From NCBI GenBank assembly GCA_030762175.1, contig CM060846.1, positions 308,236,512 through 308,300,511 on the forward strand: DNA of 64,000 nucleotides. Direction: 5' to 3'. Each line of letters begins with the position of its first letter. Position 1 is the stretch's first letter. This DNA comes from Metallyticus violacea. Lineage: Eukaryota; Arthropoda; Insecta; Mantodea; Metallyticidae. A program made the position numbers and the translations under genes. This document shows, piece by piece, positions 24,518-36,620 of this stretch. The notes beneath the pieces were generated by a model. It searched no databases and was not told the DNA's origin. It was given only the letters and a program-made list of their open reading frames with translations.

Positions 24518-25789
24518 GGGCACAGATTGTATATAAGGATGGTTCAAATGAAACAGACTGTTGTTCATTTTATTAATTGGACAACATACACCAAACGACA
24601 ATCACAGCATGCTGAGAATAGTTTCACTGGATCTACAGATAGGCACCTATCCCAATACTCACCCATTCTTCCACAGCCTCGAAATATTTAATTGGAAGGG
24701 CAAACTTTATTCTTTAAAGAGAAAACATGTGTCAGTCACAAGGACAAGTATCTGGGCTGTAAGGTGAGTGATTAATGATTCCCAAGCAAATATAACACAG
24801 ATGTACATTGTGTGAGCATTCGAGCATATGAACAGCTTATGGTTGTTTCCACCTTCTGTTTACATTCAATGAAACATTTCACTTGCCCAAGCATCTAATT
24901 TGCTCAGAAATTTGGTTACAGCACATTGCAGTCACTTAGAGGTATTCATTACACACGACTATTGAGCAAAACTTATTGTTTTATGCAATGGATAGGTTGG
25001 CAGACTGCCCATGTTCTGAGCTGCTACCACACTTATCAAACCATGTAGTATTGCCACCCTGTCAACCATTTGCCAGCTTTTGAACATACACAGCGCTAAA
25101 AATAGCATTAACCTGTATGCATCTCATCATTGTTATCAAAGTAAAATAAAATATATTCGCAATGAACTCAAACGTGTTTTGGCGATGTTTTACTCTTATG
25201 TGCATGCTTTACTTGCGCAAGAGAATCCGTAAAGCACCTCTCCTAACCTCAAATTCATTTTCAGTTTTCTTATGAGAGATACAGCCGACGATCTTAGTAT
25301 AATTAAGGAGGAAACTCTGAAGAGCACTTGCCGGAACTAATAATGAGAATGCTATCCACATTTAAAGCATGTTGCCAGGAATTTAAGCTCATTATTTGAA
25401 TACTAATAACCACTTAAAGCAGATAGCTAATAGGGGTGCTATTCGTTTACAGAACGAAGATGTTTTTATAACATAAATGTTGGTGAGACGCTAAAGGGCA
25501 GTTTTTTTCTTCACATTTTACTTTAGAATTTAATTCCATCAGTAAAATGCTAACTTTATTGCCAGAATATAATTTAGGAAAAGACATCATTGCTTTCCAA
25601 ACGACAAGTTCTTTCTCGTAAATCAATTTGTATCATGCCGAACATTATTATCATCATGGAATTTCCTTTTACCCTCGTATAACAATATTCCTCTACTACT
25701 TTCTCCCTTATTTATCTCGTCTCCCAACTCCCAACATCAGCTTCTCCATAGCGTTAATTATTTTTAAGCGCGTTTAAATTGAAACTTCA
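24518..25789. other. Unique AT-rich DNA
   Basis: No gene was recognised. A 68-codon plus frame at 24561-24767 is followed by GTGAGT (about 24764), but nothing else supports an exon. Confidence 0.4.
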
Positions 25790-26066
25790 TAATATTATAT
25801 TTAACATCCGTTTTTAGTACTGAGCATCACAGGCGGATGGCACTGGCAATACATGAGATGAAATAATAGTTTGGGATAATTTTTTTTAGAAAGGAAACAT
25901 TCCAAGCTTAAATTTAGGGTACCTCCTCGGCATTTATCATTTATGACTACTGAGGAAAACCAAGGGAAAAAAAAAATATCTCAGGCAGCACGGTTCTGGC
26001 GGGAATCGAACCCCAAACTTTCCTTTCATGAATCCGTGCCTTAATGACCTCGGTCACTCCTAGTTC
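25790..26066 (-). mobile_element. SINE-A copy, strongly diverged
   Basis: It runs end to end but is heavily mutated. On the minus strand the head has GAGGTCATTAAGGCACGGA and GGGGTTCGATTCCCGCCAG, and the body includes the CTAAATTTAAGCTTGGAATG block, with the 3' end near 25790. No clear target duplication remains, which agrees with greater age than the other copies. Confidence 0.88.
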
Positions 26067-26570
26067 TCTTGCACAATTTTCAGTTTTCAGTTATTGACGT
26101 TCATACAACTCTGGCCATAATTTTCGTTTTCTTTTCTCTGATTTACTATAACCCTCTGCTGGTAGAAGGAACTTTTTCTGTTGTCATCTATGAGGAAACA
26201 ATCTTGGTATACAGTGCTTTCACTCTTTCCCTTTTAGCCATGTTCTTTTCTTTTCTGCGAGATATATCAATGTGATGTCTATGCCATATGCTGAAATCAG
26301 TGTTATTTTGTATTAAAGAGTTTCATTGTTGTTTTTAGTGCAATTGCTTGTTTATGTTTTAATTCATTGATTGCTACTATGATCTGAGTTGCCTTATCTA
26401 TCACGTTATTTTTAGAGCTTTGTTGTATTGGTGACGAAATTAATTATTACCACTAAGGAAACTCTCCTGTTTCCAGAAGCTCGCAGCTGCAGCTCAAAAG
26501 TTCCAGTTCATCATTTTTCACTTCGTGTATAAGCAGAGCTTTCGCTTTGCAAATGAACTTTTTATAATGT

Positions 26571-26863
26571 TGTTTTATTTTATTTTATTTTATTTTATTT
26601 ACGGACGCTCTTTACCATCTCAGGTGATCAGGGTCCCTTTCAATGAAACAGTCGATACATTTTGCTTAGGGGTCTTTCTTTCAGACTTGAGGTTCTTTTA
26701 CGTGTCGTAAATAAACGACTGGGACCCATGACTTTACTTCTTTTCCGAAGGAAGTCATACTTTTTATAGTTACGGCCGAAAAAAATTCATGAACCCTGGT
26801 AGGGGGGTGAATCCGCAATCTTGGATCTACGAGGCAGATATTGTTACCATTAGACCAGCGGAC
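26571..26863 (-). mobile_element. SINE-B copy with (TAAAA)n-type tail, diverged
   Basis: On the minus strand: decayed head (CTGGTCTAATGGTAACAATA, GATTGCGGATTCACCCCCC), the CTTCGGAAAAGAAGTAAAGT central block, the tail block GATGGTAAAGAGCGTCCGTAA and a pentanucleotide A-rich tail (26571-26600). The B box is mutated, so the copy is probably inactive. Confidence 0.88.
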
Positions 26864-27142
26864 AAAACAGGATAGAAGCTGAGAAAACAATATTTTAACA
26901 TGTAGGGGCAAGTTTCAAATTATCATTTGTATCTTATCCGTATTCGGTAACTCTTTAACTTCATTGTAAACAACTGCATGATTTGATTTATTTGCCAAAC
27001 TAATTAATTTATTTATTATAGGGATCCTCTTCATCTTTACTAGTCTAATAATTACACATTACACTTTATTGACAATACCTGAGTATAAGTAGAAACAAGG
27101 ACAAAACTCATATACATATAAACCTATGTAGAAATGAAAGAG

Positions 27143-27447
27143 TGTAAGTAAATGAATGAATGGTGTTTAACGCCCGTTTTTACTACTGAGGCACCATAGG
27201 CGATGACCACTGGTGATACATGAGATGAAATTATATATTGGGAAAGCATTTATTTTTAAGGAAGAACTCGATCCAGGCCTAAGTTTAGGGTTCCTCCCCG
27301 GCTTTTGCCATTTATGAGGACTGAGGAACACCTGGAAAAAACCTCATTCAGGTAGGACGGTCCTGACAGGATTTGAACCTCAGGCCTCCCGCTCATGAGT
27401 CCGCGCCTTAACGATCTCGGCCACCCGTGGCGGTATGTAAGTAAATG
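27143..27447 (-). mobile_element. Full-length SINE-A with exact 12-bp duplication
   Basis: The element is 27155-27435, flanked by tgtaagtaaatg (27143-27154 and 27436-27447), a perfect match. On the minus strand: complete head (CCGCCACGGGTGGCCGAGAT, GTTAAGGCGCGGACTCATG, AGGTTCAAATCCTGTCAGG), body, and 3' end GGGCGTTAAACACCATTCAT. Both Pol III boxes are recognisable. Confidence 0.94.
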
Positions 27448-28280
27448 TGCTAATAAACACGAATAATGGAACATTAATATTAAACATAAAATGATAATAA
27501 CAAGAATAGCATAATAATACAAATTGTAAAAGTAAAAACTTATACACATATATAGAAATAAATATATGTAAAAACGTTATTACTTACGAAAGTAATAGGA
27601 AAATTAACGGAATAAAACAAGAAAAATAAGAATAATACAATGATAAATACTACAAGTAAATACAACTAACAAATATCTGTATTTCAAATATGAAATATAA
27701 GTGCAAAGTATTACATTATTTCTAATCACATAAAATCCTTATTAAATGTTCCTAATGTTTGGTAGTCTCTGACATCCTGTAGTAATGCGTTCCAGAGACG
27801 GACAGAGTTTGCGGTAAAATGGTAAAATGATTTGCGACGCAATGGTAATGATAGTACCTGCGTTATGGTTATGAGAGGAAGAAACTTTTGAAAACGAGAA
27901 AAGAGATATAGTGACAGAGAAGATATATGGATAATTTTGAAATGTAGCGCATGACAATGGATATTTCTTCGGCCTTTCAGGCGGATTCAAAACATTTTAT
28001 CTAGTAGAGGAGTAAATGAACAAACAAACGTAAGCACATCTAAAAACGCGCTGTAGTTTTCATGTTAGGTTAGAGTATGTCTGTTAGAAGTAAATCGCTG
28101 TAGTCGTAGTGAGGCATCACCAGGAATTGTACCAAGGTCTTTTAAAATGTTCGGGGTAGGGGCACTTTTAATGTTTTAAAATTGTGTACAGTGACTGCAA
28201 GATTTTTCGCAGAATCAATAAAAGGAATAACAGCTTTATTTTAATGGGAGGAATATTGCATATATGTATATGATACTTAA
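27448..28280. other. Unique AT-rich DNA
   Basis: Nothing was recognised beyond a run of short AT-rich imperfect repeats. Confidence 0.4.
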
Positions 28281-28293
28281 AATCGTTGGTTTG

Positions 28294-28331
<38 letters not shown>

Positions 28332-28618
28332 GAACGCTCTTTAACCTCTCAGGTCATCAGCGTCCCATTCAACTCAGGGCGTGAAACGGCCGACAAATTT
28401 TGCTCAGAGGCCTCTTCTTTCAGGCTTGAAGTTCTTTTTCGTGCCGTAAATGTACGACACGGGACCCACAGCTTTACTTCCCTTCCGAAGGAAGCCATAC
28501 TTAGGATTTTTACGCCCGAAAAAATCCATCGGTCCTGACCGGGTTCGAACCCGCGATCTTGGGTTTAGGAGGCAAGTATGGTAACCACTACACCACCAGG
28601 ACCGACACAATCGTTGGT
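28281..28618 (-). mobile_element. Full-length SINE-B with exact 10-bp duplication and (AATC)n tail
   Basis: The element is 28291-28608 between identical aatcgttggt repeats (28281-28290 and 28609-28618). On the minus strand it has intact A and B boxes (GGTGTAGTGGTTACCATAC, GCGGGTTCGAACCCGGTCAGG), all body blocks and a clean (AATC)n tail. It is the best preserved SINE-B in the window and serves as the local reference for the family. Confidence 0.95.
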
Positions 28619-29190
28619 GTCCCATTACCATTGGCTGCAATTTTAAGGGATTAAGACCAATGCTCAAATTATGGTTCCATGAACTGAATAAGATTGTGAT
28701 TGATAATCGTTATTGCGTCACGAATGTTTTAGTCTGAAAGTGTAAGGTGTTTACTGTGACTAATTAATCATTTGTGTACAGCAAAGGCATTTAAGCACCC
28801 AGAACACCACTCTGAGGAACTCTCGTCTTTAAGAAGCGCCGTGAGGAGAGATTTTCAGAGCGTTCGCGAATGTGAAATGTTTGGTCAGAAGTAAATCTGT
28901 GTCTACGGAATCAACCACTTTAATCATTACAGACAGCTAATGTCAATCTTCTTTCGTCGCATACACCACGTGGAGGTGAGAAGTATCTTATTTTTAGTAA
29001 ATGAATGTTGTATACATCCCAGAATAAAGAAACATTCAATGCCTCACCCTGCATGTGTGCAACGCACTTTCTAACGAGCATCGTTTGAAGGCATGGGAAG
29101 AGAGTTGATATGGTGCGACATGGATTAAACAGCAGTTTTAGAGTAGAATTGGAATTACCAAGATTTGTAATAAGCAGACCAACACAAAAT
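28619..29190. other. Mostly unrecognised, possibly upstream part of the adjacent non-LTR fragment
   Basis: The segment directly upstream of the 29.19 kb non-LTR fragment is less AT-rich from about 28930 and may be eroded retrotransposon coding sequence, but no motif is readable. Confidence 0.35.
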
Positions 29191-29575
29191 AGATCGGGGC
29201 ATGGGAGGCGACTAAAATAGCAGACGAGGATGGAAGAGAATATGTGCATTTTGTGGAGAACATTCTTAATGGACTACCCGGGTACCGAACAATGTAGCTT
29301 GACTGCGCTTGGAGTTAAGTTAGGTAAGTGGAATAGGGATAGGTTAGTATGATGGGATCTGTTTGCACTGGCCAAAGTTTAGTTCTTTTCTGTGCAACGT
29401 GCGTGGAATTAGGAGTGCCTTGTTGGAGAAGACGGGCTCTTTGGTTTTCAAAATTTGTATGTGTGCACGTATTTATGTTTTTGTGTTTAGGTGATAACAA
29501 TTGAAAATTTATTGGATTTGAAGTACAACTTTCTTTTTTTCCACAAGTATCTTGCGTAACGAATAGTATTTGCGT
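29191..29575 (+). mobile_element. 3' end of a non-LTR retrotransposon (ORF2 C-terminus plus 3' UTR), copy 1
   Basis: It is homologous to 50688-51124. The decayed frame contains RICAFCGE at about 29231-29254, the start of the C-terminal Cys/His finger typical of ORF2 proteins. This is followed by shared noncoding sequence with CTGACTGCGCTTGGAG-like, GGGATCTGTTTGCAC and GGGCTCTTTG blocks and a TG-rich stretch. Stops and indels interrupt the frame, so it is a dead 5'-truncated copy. The clade cannot be fixed from so short a piece. Confidence 0.65.
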
Positions 29576-30514
29576 CAAAAGACCCACGCGAACGATTTTG
29601 TACACAATGAGCAATAAATACACATTACTATTACCACTAAAATAAACAAATAAAAAAACGGGAATATTCTCAGTCTTATTGTAATGACATAAATCCGGAA
29701 TCCATTGGCTCCTTTAGTTCGCCATGTGGGTGGAAAATATTTAGGAATAATGCCTCATTCACTAATTCAGAAACCAAACCTCAGTATTTTTGATAGTTTC
29801 CCTAAACACTATGGTGAACCCAAAAGGAGCTGAATGATGTCTTATAATAAGCAAATTTAAAATTTACTAAACAAATTAGTTGTTAAACATGTGAAAGCAG
29901 AGAAATATTTATGGTGAAGATATATGATCTTAATAGTTACAGCCTTTAATTGTCAAAATCACTGGCATTTTATGCAACAGTATGCCCTTGATTTTAACTA
30001 CAGGACAAGTGTTTTACTTATGTTTGGATTTTGGCGAGAATTAGCACAAATCGTGAACCATTATCATGTATTCTGATGCTTCTCGTCATCTGAAGTTTAA
30101 ACTACTTTCCCCCAAAGATCAATGTAATGATTTCAATTGACTTGGAAGATTCCTACTTCACAGTCCAGTTTTCAGTGACGAGATAATGTAACCAGTAAAA
30201 AGCAGTGATACAATGACGTCATCAATTTATAGCAAAAAGCACAGGATAAGAGAATCTTTATGTTTCCCTCACCATCGTTTCGAAATGGAGCAGTAGGGGG
30301 GAAGGAAGCAAAGAATTGGAATGAGGAAAAAAAAAAAAAAAAAAACAGAAAACAGTCGAGGAAGTATAGATGGAGGTCGGTCGTTGATAGGTTTTTATAT
30401 TTGGGATGGTTAAATAAAAAGAAGGGCCAGATATGGGTCTAATCCATCACGGGTTTCTGACAGGTTATCATCACCACCACGCCCTTCCTCGCCCTTCCTT
30501 CTCTCGACATCGCA
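29576..30514. other. Unique sequence
   Basis: Nothing was recognised. An A run lies at about 30327-30345. Confidence 0.4.
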
Positions 30515-30520
30515 ACTTAC

Positions 30521-30560
30521 CCTCGTTGGCACAACGGAACGTGGGCTGCTTTCTCGGTGC
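30521..30560 (-). other. Candidate short exon (weak)
   Basis: On the minus strand, TTTAG is followed by 40 nt without a stop in one frame (reading APRKQPTFRCANEG) and then GTAAGT (plus 30515-30520). The acceptor lacks a good pyrimidine tract and the piece is very short. A cysteine-containing extracellular domain is conceivable but not demonstrable. Confidence 0.12.
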
Positions 30561-30599
30561 CTAAATTTTGTGATGATGTCATTCTGGAAAAGCTCTGTG

Positions 30600-32733
30600 A
30601 AAGCGCTTCTTCAGATTTTTCAACCAGACTTGGAGCTTTAGCAGAGAGTTCACCTCTTTTTGAGCATTTAAATCTTGTAAAGGAATGAATTTAATTTTAT
30701 ATAGGGTAGAAAAAAGTATGTGTTAATTACTGTATGACAATCAAATGCTAAAGCATGAGAAAATGGCACTCACTGATGCTATCCCATTTGGCAGTCATGT
30801 CATTCACAGACAGACGCCTGCTTCAATGAGGATTAAGAATTATAAGAAGTAACAATAGATATATTTATATGTTCAGCTCTAAAGTTCAGTCATTTACCAA
30901 CTAAAATGCGGGCATATTGCAGACATATGAAAGGCTTATCTGGCCGATTCCAAGTGAAGTTGTGTGGAAGATTAAAACAACACATCTCACATTTTTAAAA
31001 TGTTAATATATTGATCTACTGGAACAGCATATGAAGACGAATGTATTTATGAAATATGGCATCCCTAGGACTGATGTCATTATGCAAAAGTTCATAAAAT
31101 GTACCATATTTTATTAAAATTGTTGTTTATAAAGTCATAGAGTTTGAAGCCCTGAACTTAGAAATGTGAACAACACCTCATTTTAAAGCGCATATATTGA
31201 GCATAATGATTGGCAAAAATAGTTATTAATTTACAATATTGGAAGAAAACATGTTTAAAGCATATTGAATGACTTCTCCACAAACACAATGAAAAATAAT
31301 GATATAGCAAAATTACAAATTTCTAATTAAAATACATATAGTTTTCACATTTATGATCCAAGATTAGTATAGAAATAAAGTATTTAATACTTCAAAGAAC
31401 GGTACTTAACGGTACTTATACAGTCTTACACACCGATGTGAATGCAACCGCAACATCCACTGCGTTCCAAATATGATTTAACGCATGTATTTTTTGCATG
31501 GAACCTCTACTTAAAGGAAGATCAAAATAATAACCCCACATTTTTGTCAGAGAAAAAGAGTAATCATCGATATTATTTTTCTTTTCTTTCCATGGAGAAG
31601 TTGTCAAATATGAATGAACTTATCTAATGATCCTATTAACATAATATATTATATATGACACATAACACTGTTAAATCCACTTTTTAAATTTTTATAAATA
31701 TTTGATAAATTTTTGCATTAAAAGAAGAATACTAATAGATTTAAGGAAAAATGGCCTTCATATATTCTCTTAACTCTCATTATATATACGTTCTTCAATG
31801 CAATGCTAATTTGTAAGTTTTCTTGGCGTCCGATTTCGTTGAAATCTCCTATATCTTCTTAAACAAATAGCTTAGGCAAGAAATTTATAAGACAAATCAA
31901 AATATATGCGTTTTCTGTCGAACAGTTCGTGATTGTACTTCTAACTTTTTGCTTCGCAGCAAGTTTAAAGTAAACTGCGTGCTTACCTTAAAGACGTGAT
32001 TGGAAGGACAAAGGAATACAGATATCCGTTTATCTAACGTTTCGTGGATTATTAATTATTTTAGTACGTTACTTTATGCTTTAAAAAGTAACATTTACAG
32101 ATTTTCTTGAAGTCTCAGATTTTAAAGACACATTGCGTTCTTATGAATTTTCGCTTTTAAGAATAGATCTATGAATTCGTATTATGTAGAAATTATCAGT
32201 TTCGTTATTTCAGAGTTTAAGAAACGCGATCTAAGTAACGCATTTAGTTTATATTGAGATAAATTACCAGAATAAAAATAATAAACTATCTAGCAAGTAT
32301 TTAGATAGTTGTGCTAAAGTTTAAGTGGAGCTAAATTTATTTATAAGAGGAACCACAGGAGTCGAAACTGAGATTTGAAATCACACCCAGTGGTTTGTTA
32401 AATATAATGGGATGCATAACATTCAAGATTAGCAAATTAAATATTTTAGTAGAGGACGATACAACAGTAAACTTTTGGCAAATTCTTATATGTGTATAAG
32501 AACCGTGTAATTTTACCACATTTTATTAATGTTAAAATATAAGAAAACCCAGTTATTTTATTACAATTAATATGTTCTGCTTAGAAGCATCTAGAAATAA
32601 TTGATAATAGGAAGTGCAAACAACAGTTAATTAATACTACATTTTCTCATAACGATGCAGAAACCTCAAAGTTTAGTAAAACGGTCAATGCAAATCATGA
32701 GTACGCCTCTGCTCTGCAGACATCTAGACTCCA
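30600..32733. other. Unique AT-rich DNA
   Basis: No gene or repeat was recognised over about 2.1 kb. Confidence 0.45.
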
Positions 32734-32734
32734 C

Positions 32735-33041
32735 TAGTAGTAGTAGTAGTGGTAGTGGTAGTGGTAGTGGTCGTGGTCGTGGTCGTGGTAGTGGTGGTCG
32801 TAGTAGTAGTGGTGGTGGTGGTGGTAGTCGTGGTAGTATTGGTGGTGGTAGTAGTAATAGTAATAGTAGTAGTAGTAATAATAGTAGTAGTAGTAGTAGT
32901 AGTAATAGTAGTAGTAGTAGTAGTAGTAATAATAGTAGTAGTAATAGTAGTAGTAGTAGTAATAATAGTAGTAGTAATAGTAGTAGTAGTAGTAGTAGTA
33001 ATAATAGTAGTAGTAGTAATAGTAGTAGTAGTAGTAGTAAT
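32735..33041. repeat. Long (AGT/GGT/AAT)n trinucleotide tract
   Basis: About 300 bp of trinucleotides phase from GGT/CGT-rich units on the left to AGT and AAT units on the right. All three plus frames and one minus frame are open across it, giving homopolymer-like translations (Ser/Asn/Gly, Val/Ile, Leu). These are artefacts of the repeat; no coding context flanks it. Confidence 0.95.
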
Positions 33042-33476
33042 TGTTTTATTGTACCAATTTTAGACGGCATTCATATAAATACAACGAATCGAATGGGCCT
33101 TACTAACGTACATACTAGTATCGTCCTTATAGCAATCAAAATGGCTACAAACATACGTACATCCAAACATATATACATATATACACACATACCTACATAT
33201 ATAGAAATTTACATACAAATATACAAATACTTCAATACATTTACGTTTTCTATTAATTTTATATACATGTGCATAAACATGCATGGAACCCTTACTCTTC
33301 AGCCCCCCTTACATTTATTCACATCCCCTCTTCAATTCCCCCCTCTTTGTTATAACCATTAACCTTCTTTGTCGGGTCTTCTATAGAAATATTTCCAAAT
33401 TGTGTATCTCACATGCACCAACACTTCCCGTAAATGTTCTCACTTCTATTCAAAAATTGCGGTGATAAATACTCAT
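33042..33476. other. AT-rich flank with TA-type simple sequence
   Basis: The sequence at about 33140-33260 is rich in ATACATA-like motifs. The right part may be 3' UTR of the adjacent minus-strand retrotransposon remnant. Confidence 0.4.
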
Positions 33477-33895
33477 TTCTTAAAATCTCCTTTCCTTGCA
33501 TTCTGCCAAAATATGCCTCCAGGTATCGCTTTCTCCGCACAATGGGCAAATTCTTTCCCCGAGAACATTAACTGTTTTGTTTCCTTTCTAAGCCCCCTAA
33601 TCTGAACCATGTGAGATCACTTCTTTCTTCTCTGCCACAGATATATAAATAATGTCCCCTCCCCCGGATGTATTTGAGCCTGCAGGTTAAGCGATACTTT
33701 TTCTGCGCATTGAGACAAAATATTTTGAGTATCTATATCTCGCAAACGCCTGTTAAACATTTTCCAACTTTTTGGCTAATGTCCTCTCCCTTTAACCAAA
33801 TATACCCCAATCTAATTTTGTTAGACAAAATGTTCCTTATTTTTGATCCCCATCCCGTATCCCAACTTCCTTTAATTACTCCCTTAGACAAACTA
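33477..33895 (-). mobile_element. Non-LTR retrotransposon ORF2 C-terminal remnant
   Basis: The minus strand shows two readable blocks in different frames. One is WGSKIRNILSNKIRLG and WLKGEDISQKV (about 33745-33865), upstream of LTWFRLGGLERKQ (about 33565-33603). The other is GERICPLCGESDTW with HILAEC (about 33492-33560), a C-x2-C-x-H-x-C finger of the kind found at the C-terminus of LINE ORF2 proteins. Frameshifts and stops separate the blocks. Only the C-terminal part survives; no RT catalytic motifs were seen. The clade is uncertain. Confidence 0.6.
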
Positions 33896-34469
33896 CTCGA
33901 AAAAGAGATTGATTCCCCCGTATTGTCCTTAAGCAGTACTTAATTATTTTCCACTTCCGACGAACAAGGTGTTTTACTGGCTTAACCGATTTTTCTTCTG
34001 CTAACCATACGTGGCGTTGAAGCTGAAGCTGTGCCTGGCTCCCCGGAGATTGCAGAATAATTGAAAGAATTGATATTTGTAATTTTATAATCAGCAACTC
34101 GGTAACTATATGCAAGTACGATGTGCATTTTCTTTCAGTGGAGGAAAACAAATGAAATAATTCGTTTACGTAGAATTAGTATTGTATAGTGGTTAAATGA
34201 GTTCATAACGTGTAATTTTTGGTAACATTTAAGAAATAACATGTAATATATAGCAAGTTAAGGAAAAGCTCATGTCTTTCTCCAAACATAGAAAGACTTA
34301 GCAAAAAGTCAGACAATGCCAAGTTAATCCCTTCTGGTAGTCATTGGCAGTAACGTATTAAATCTGTTTAAATTCATCTTATTGACGAAAGCTAAATATT
34401 TGGCTTGACCAAATTGTCCAGTGAATGGAAATGAAATTCAATAAGGTAAGCACTGACCTATGAGTGACC

Positions 34470-35160
34470 TAACACAAACCTGGCGGGAATATTTCGCGCC
34501 GTTGCTCGCGGATAGCGTCATTTTGTATTGTGTATAAAATGGATATATTTTGCCCAGAAGGGGCAGTCTCAGAATTTTCCGGGCCCAGATACGTGTGGCT
34601 GCCGTCGCCCGGAGATCAGCGGAAGAGCGGCTTAAGAACCAAGTACCAGTTTCGGTGACAACGAAGCTTGAGTGTCAGTCACCACGCTAATTGCCGATAC
34701 AACCTCATTGAGCTACATCAAGAATTCTGTTGAATTAACAATCTCTTCGCACTCGGTACCATTTGGTTAACGCAATAAGTTAAAGTGTTTGTCAAGATTA
34801 CCTTACCTGTTGTTCGACGTGATACGTGAGTTTGCCTGAATATTCATGTTAAGGAGAATAAACGATATCACCAACTAAACAACGAAACGTTATTTGTCGT
34901 CACCTTTTTGCATCGGAATCCCGTTCACTCATTCCCGGGTGACTCACAGCCGCCAAAATCCAGCAAAACGCTCTCAAGAGAGTCTCATCCAAGAATATTC
35001 GGTTGGTCTGCAGCAACCGTGGCGAAACCTGCGGTCAACGGGCTTACATTAATTACCGCAGCAACCATACAGGCAAATTTACATCCCCTACCATCAAATC
35101 CATTTCAAACTGCAGCCCGAAGTGGGACAAATAATAAACATTCCCCACCCAGAATCGTAT
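34470..35160 (+). promoter_or_regulatory. Promoter/LTR-like block
   Basis: This block is less AT-rich than its flanks. It has TATAAAAT at 34533-34540 in a GC-rich setting (TTCGCGCCGTTGCTCGCGGA upstream) and GC-rich sequence about 30 bp downstream. An AATAAA polyadenylation-like signal lies at 34857-34862, followed by CACC-rich sequence. TATA followed about 320 bp later by AATAAA is the layout of an LTR (U3-R-U5), but no TG...CA ends with a convincing target duplication could be fixed and no second copy exists here. A host promoter is the alternative. An 84-codon frame at 34908-35162 has no recognised feature. Confidence 0.3.
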
Positions 35161-36080
35161 AACAGCGTCCGCATGTTACTGTTGCGTGTGTGTTGCTCTA
35201 TTGAGTAATGCAGCGCTAGGCAATGTTCTCGAATTAAACATTGTCTCACACATGCGCATGAGCACATTTCACCCGTTATTGAAACTTCAGTATATTGTAA
35301 GATGCAAATCATAGCAATATCTTCCGCTATTCTTAAACGTTTGGGCATTTATTTCATGACATCTCTAAGTGAGACACTCAATAATATCTGATAGCTTGAA
35401 CTAGAGAGTTGAAGACCTTATACATAAACAGAAACGCAGGTTATGAAATTTAAACCAGTCAAATGGTTTGAGAATTAGATTCTCATTCAAGGAATGCGTA
35501 TATTCCTGAAGTTTCTAACTTCAACCTAAGGTTTTTGTGTAAGCAGAAAATATTGTTAATAAGTTGAATATCTTTTTTCAGCGTCTTTGTTTGGGCGAGT
35601 TCAATGTCTTTTAACATTAAAAATTCGTTTTCCCCACTGCACATAGAACTGTTTTCCTGCGACACAATATACAGCTATTTAGTTCTGTAATTATTATGTA
35701 AAATGTAAATTCATTCACTACAATAAGTTTCTCTTTTGTCATTGGATTTTCACATCTAGATCTTTCTGTAAATTATCGTATAGTGATAAGTTTATGACCA
35801 ACTTATCTTATGTGTACTTTACGAACTCCTTACTAACTGTAGTACAGATCATTCGTGTACGGGCTTCCAGAATATGTCCTCGCCGTTTGCACGGGGTTTT
35901 GCGTCACTGCTAAGGCTGGCTTCCCTCTCCACTCAAGGCCGTCTGTCTGTTTTTGAATTTTCGAGCAGTCATCAGAAGTCTACATTCATTTGCGAAGACT
36001 TTAGTGCAATGCATTTTTGTGTATAAATGTAGTTATAAATATGAATCAACTCCTCGCGTTCGTGAGGAATTTGGGCGCTA
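35161..36080. other. Unrecognised, partly upstream part of the adjacent transposon
   Basis: 35870-36080 may include the 5' region of the transposon remnant that follows. Nothing else was recognised. Confidence 0.35.
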
Positions 36081-36620
36081 ATGACTTTAGCCGTTTTGCA
36101 CCCTTTAATCCATAATCATCGTGAGGAATTAATTCGGAAGTTCCCTCGGCAATTACCTTCTTCCAGAACAGCAATTCATGATCTTGTGAATAACCTTTAT
36201 ATTATTGGTTCAGTGCAAAACAAGAAACAGGCGAAGATGGTACAATTTAACAGAAGACTAATTAGACGAAATTAGCGCAAATCTTAAACGTTCGCCAAAA
36301 AAGCACTACCAAAACTAGCACAAGTTGGAGTTTTGATGTCTTCTGCACATACAGCAACAAAACTGTTAAAACTCAGACCTTGCAGTTGCATATGTGTCCA
36401 TTATCTACAACAGGGTAATCCCATAGCACTTGTGTGTTATTGTGAATGTTTTCCTTCATCAGTGATTGAAGAGTTAATCAATGCACAACTTATGTTCTTT
36501 TCAGACGAGGCGTGGATCCACCATAATAGTTACGTAGGAGTACAGGGGCAGCCGGCTGTGGAATGTTCTGCTACCAAGACGCAAAAACCCATGCGAATGA
36601 TAAGAATACATTCTTGAAGC
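36081..36620 (+). mobile_element. DUF4817-type DDE transposon remnant
   Basis: Broken frames on the plus strand read, in order: a helix-turn-helix segment with FPRQLPSSRTAIHDLVNNLY and GSVQNKK (about 36138-36230), then SSAHTATKLLKLRPCS (about 36339-36386), VHYLQQGNPIAL, and INAQLMFFSDEAWIHH (about 36477-36524). That last block corresponds to the first catalytic Asp region of Tc1/mariner-superfamily transposases (FFSDEAW). Stops and at least one frameshift break the frame and the remaining catalytic domain is gone. The family identification rests on these motifs from memory of arthropod proteins. Confidence 0.7.

Noticed and set aside
28540..28608. tRNA gene with intact A and B boxes
   Set aside because: It is the head of a full SINE-B with body, tail and target duplication, and its anticodon arm does not pair properly. 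The same applies to the heads at 7.6, 17.5 and 27.4 kb.
32655..33362. 235-codon plus frame and overlapping long frames across 32.65-33.36 kb
   Set aside because: The frames exist only because a trinucleotide repeat without stops dominates them. The flanks carry no coding signal and several frames are open at once.
34908..35162. 84-codon frame after the LTR-like block, as possible gag
   Set aside because: No primer-binding site, no gag motif and no downstream pol sequence.
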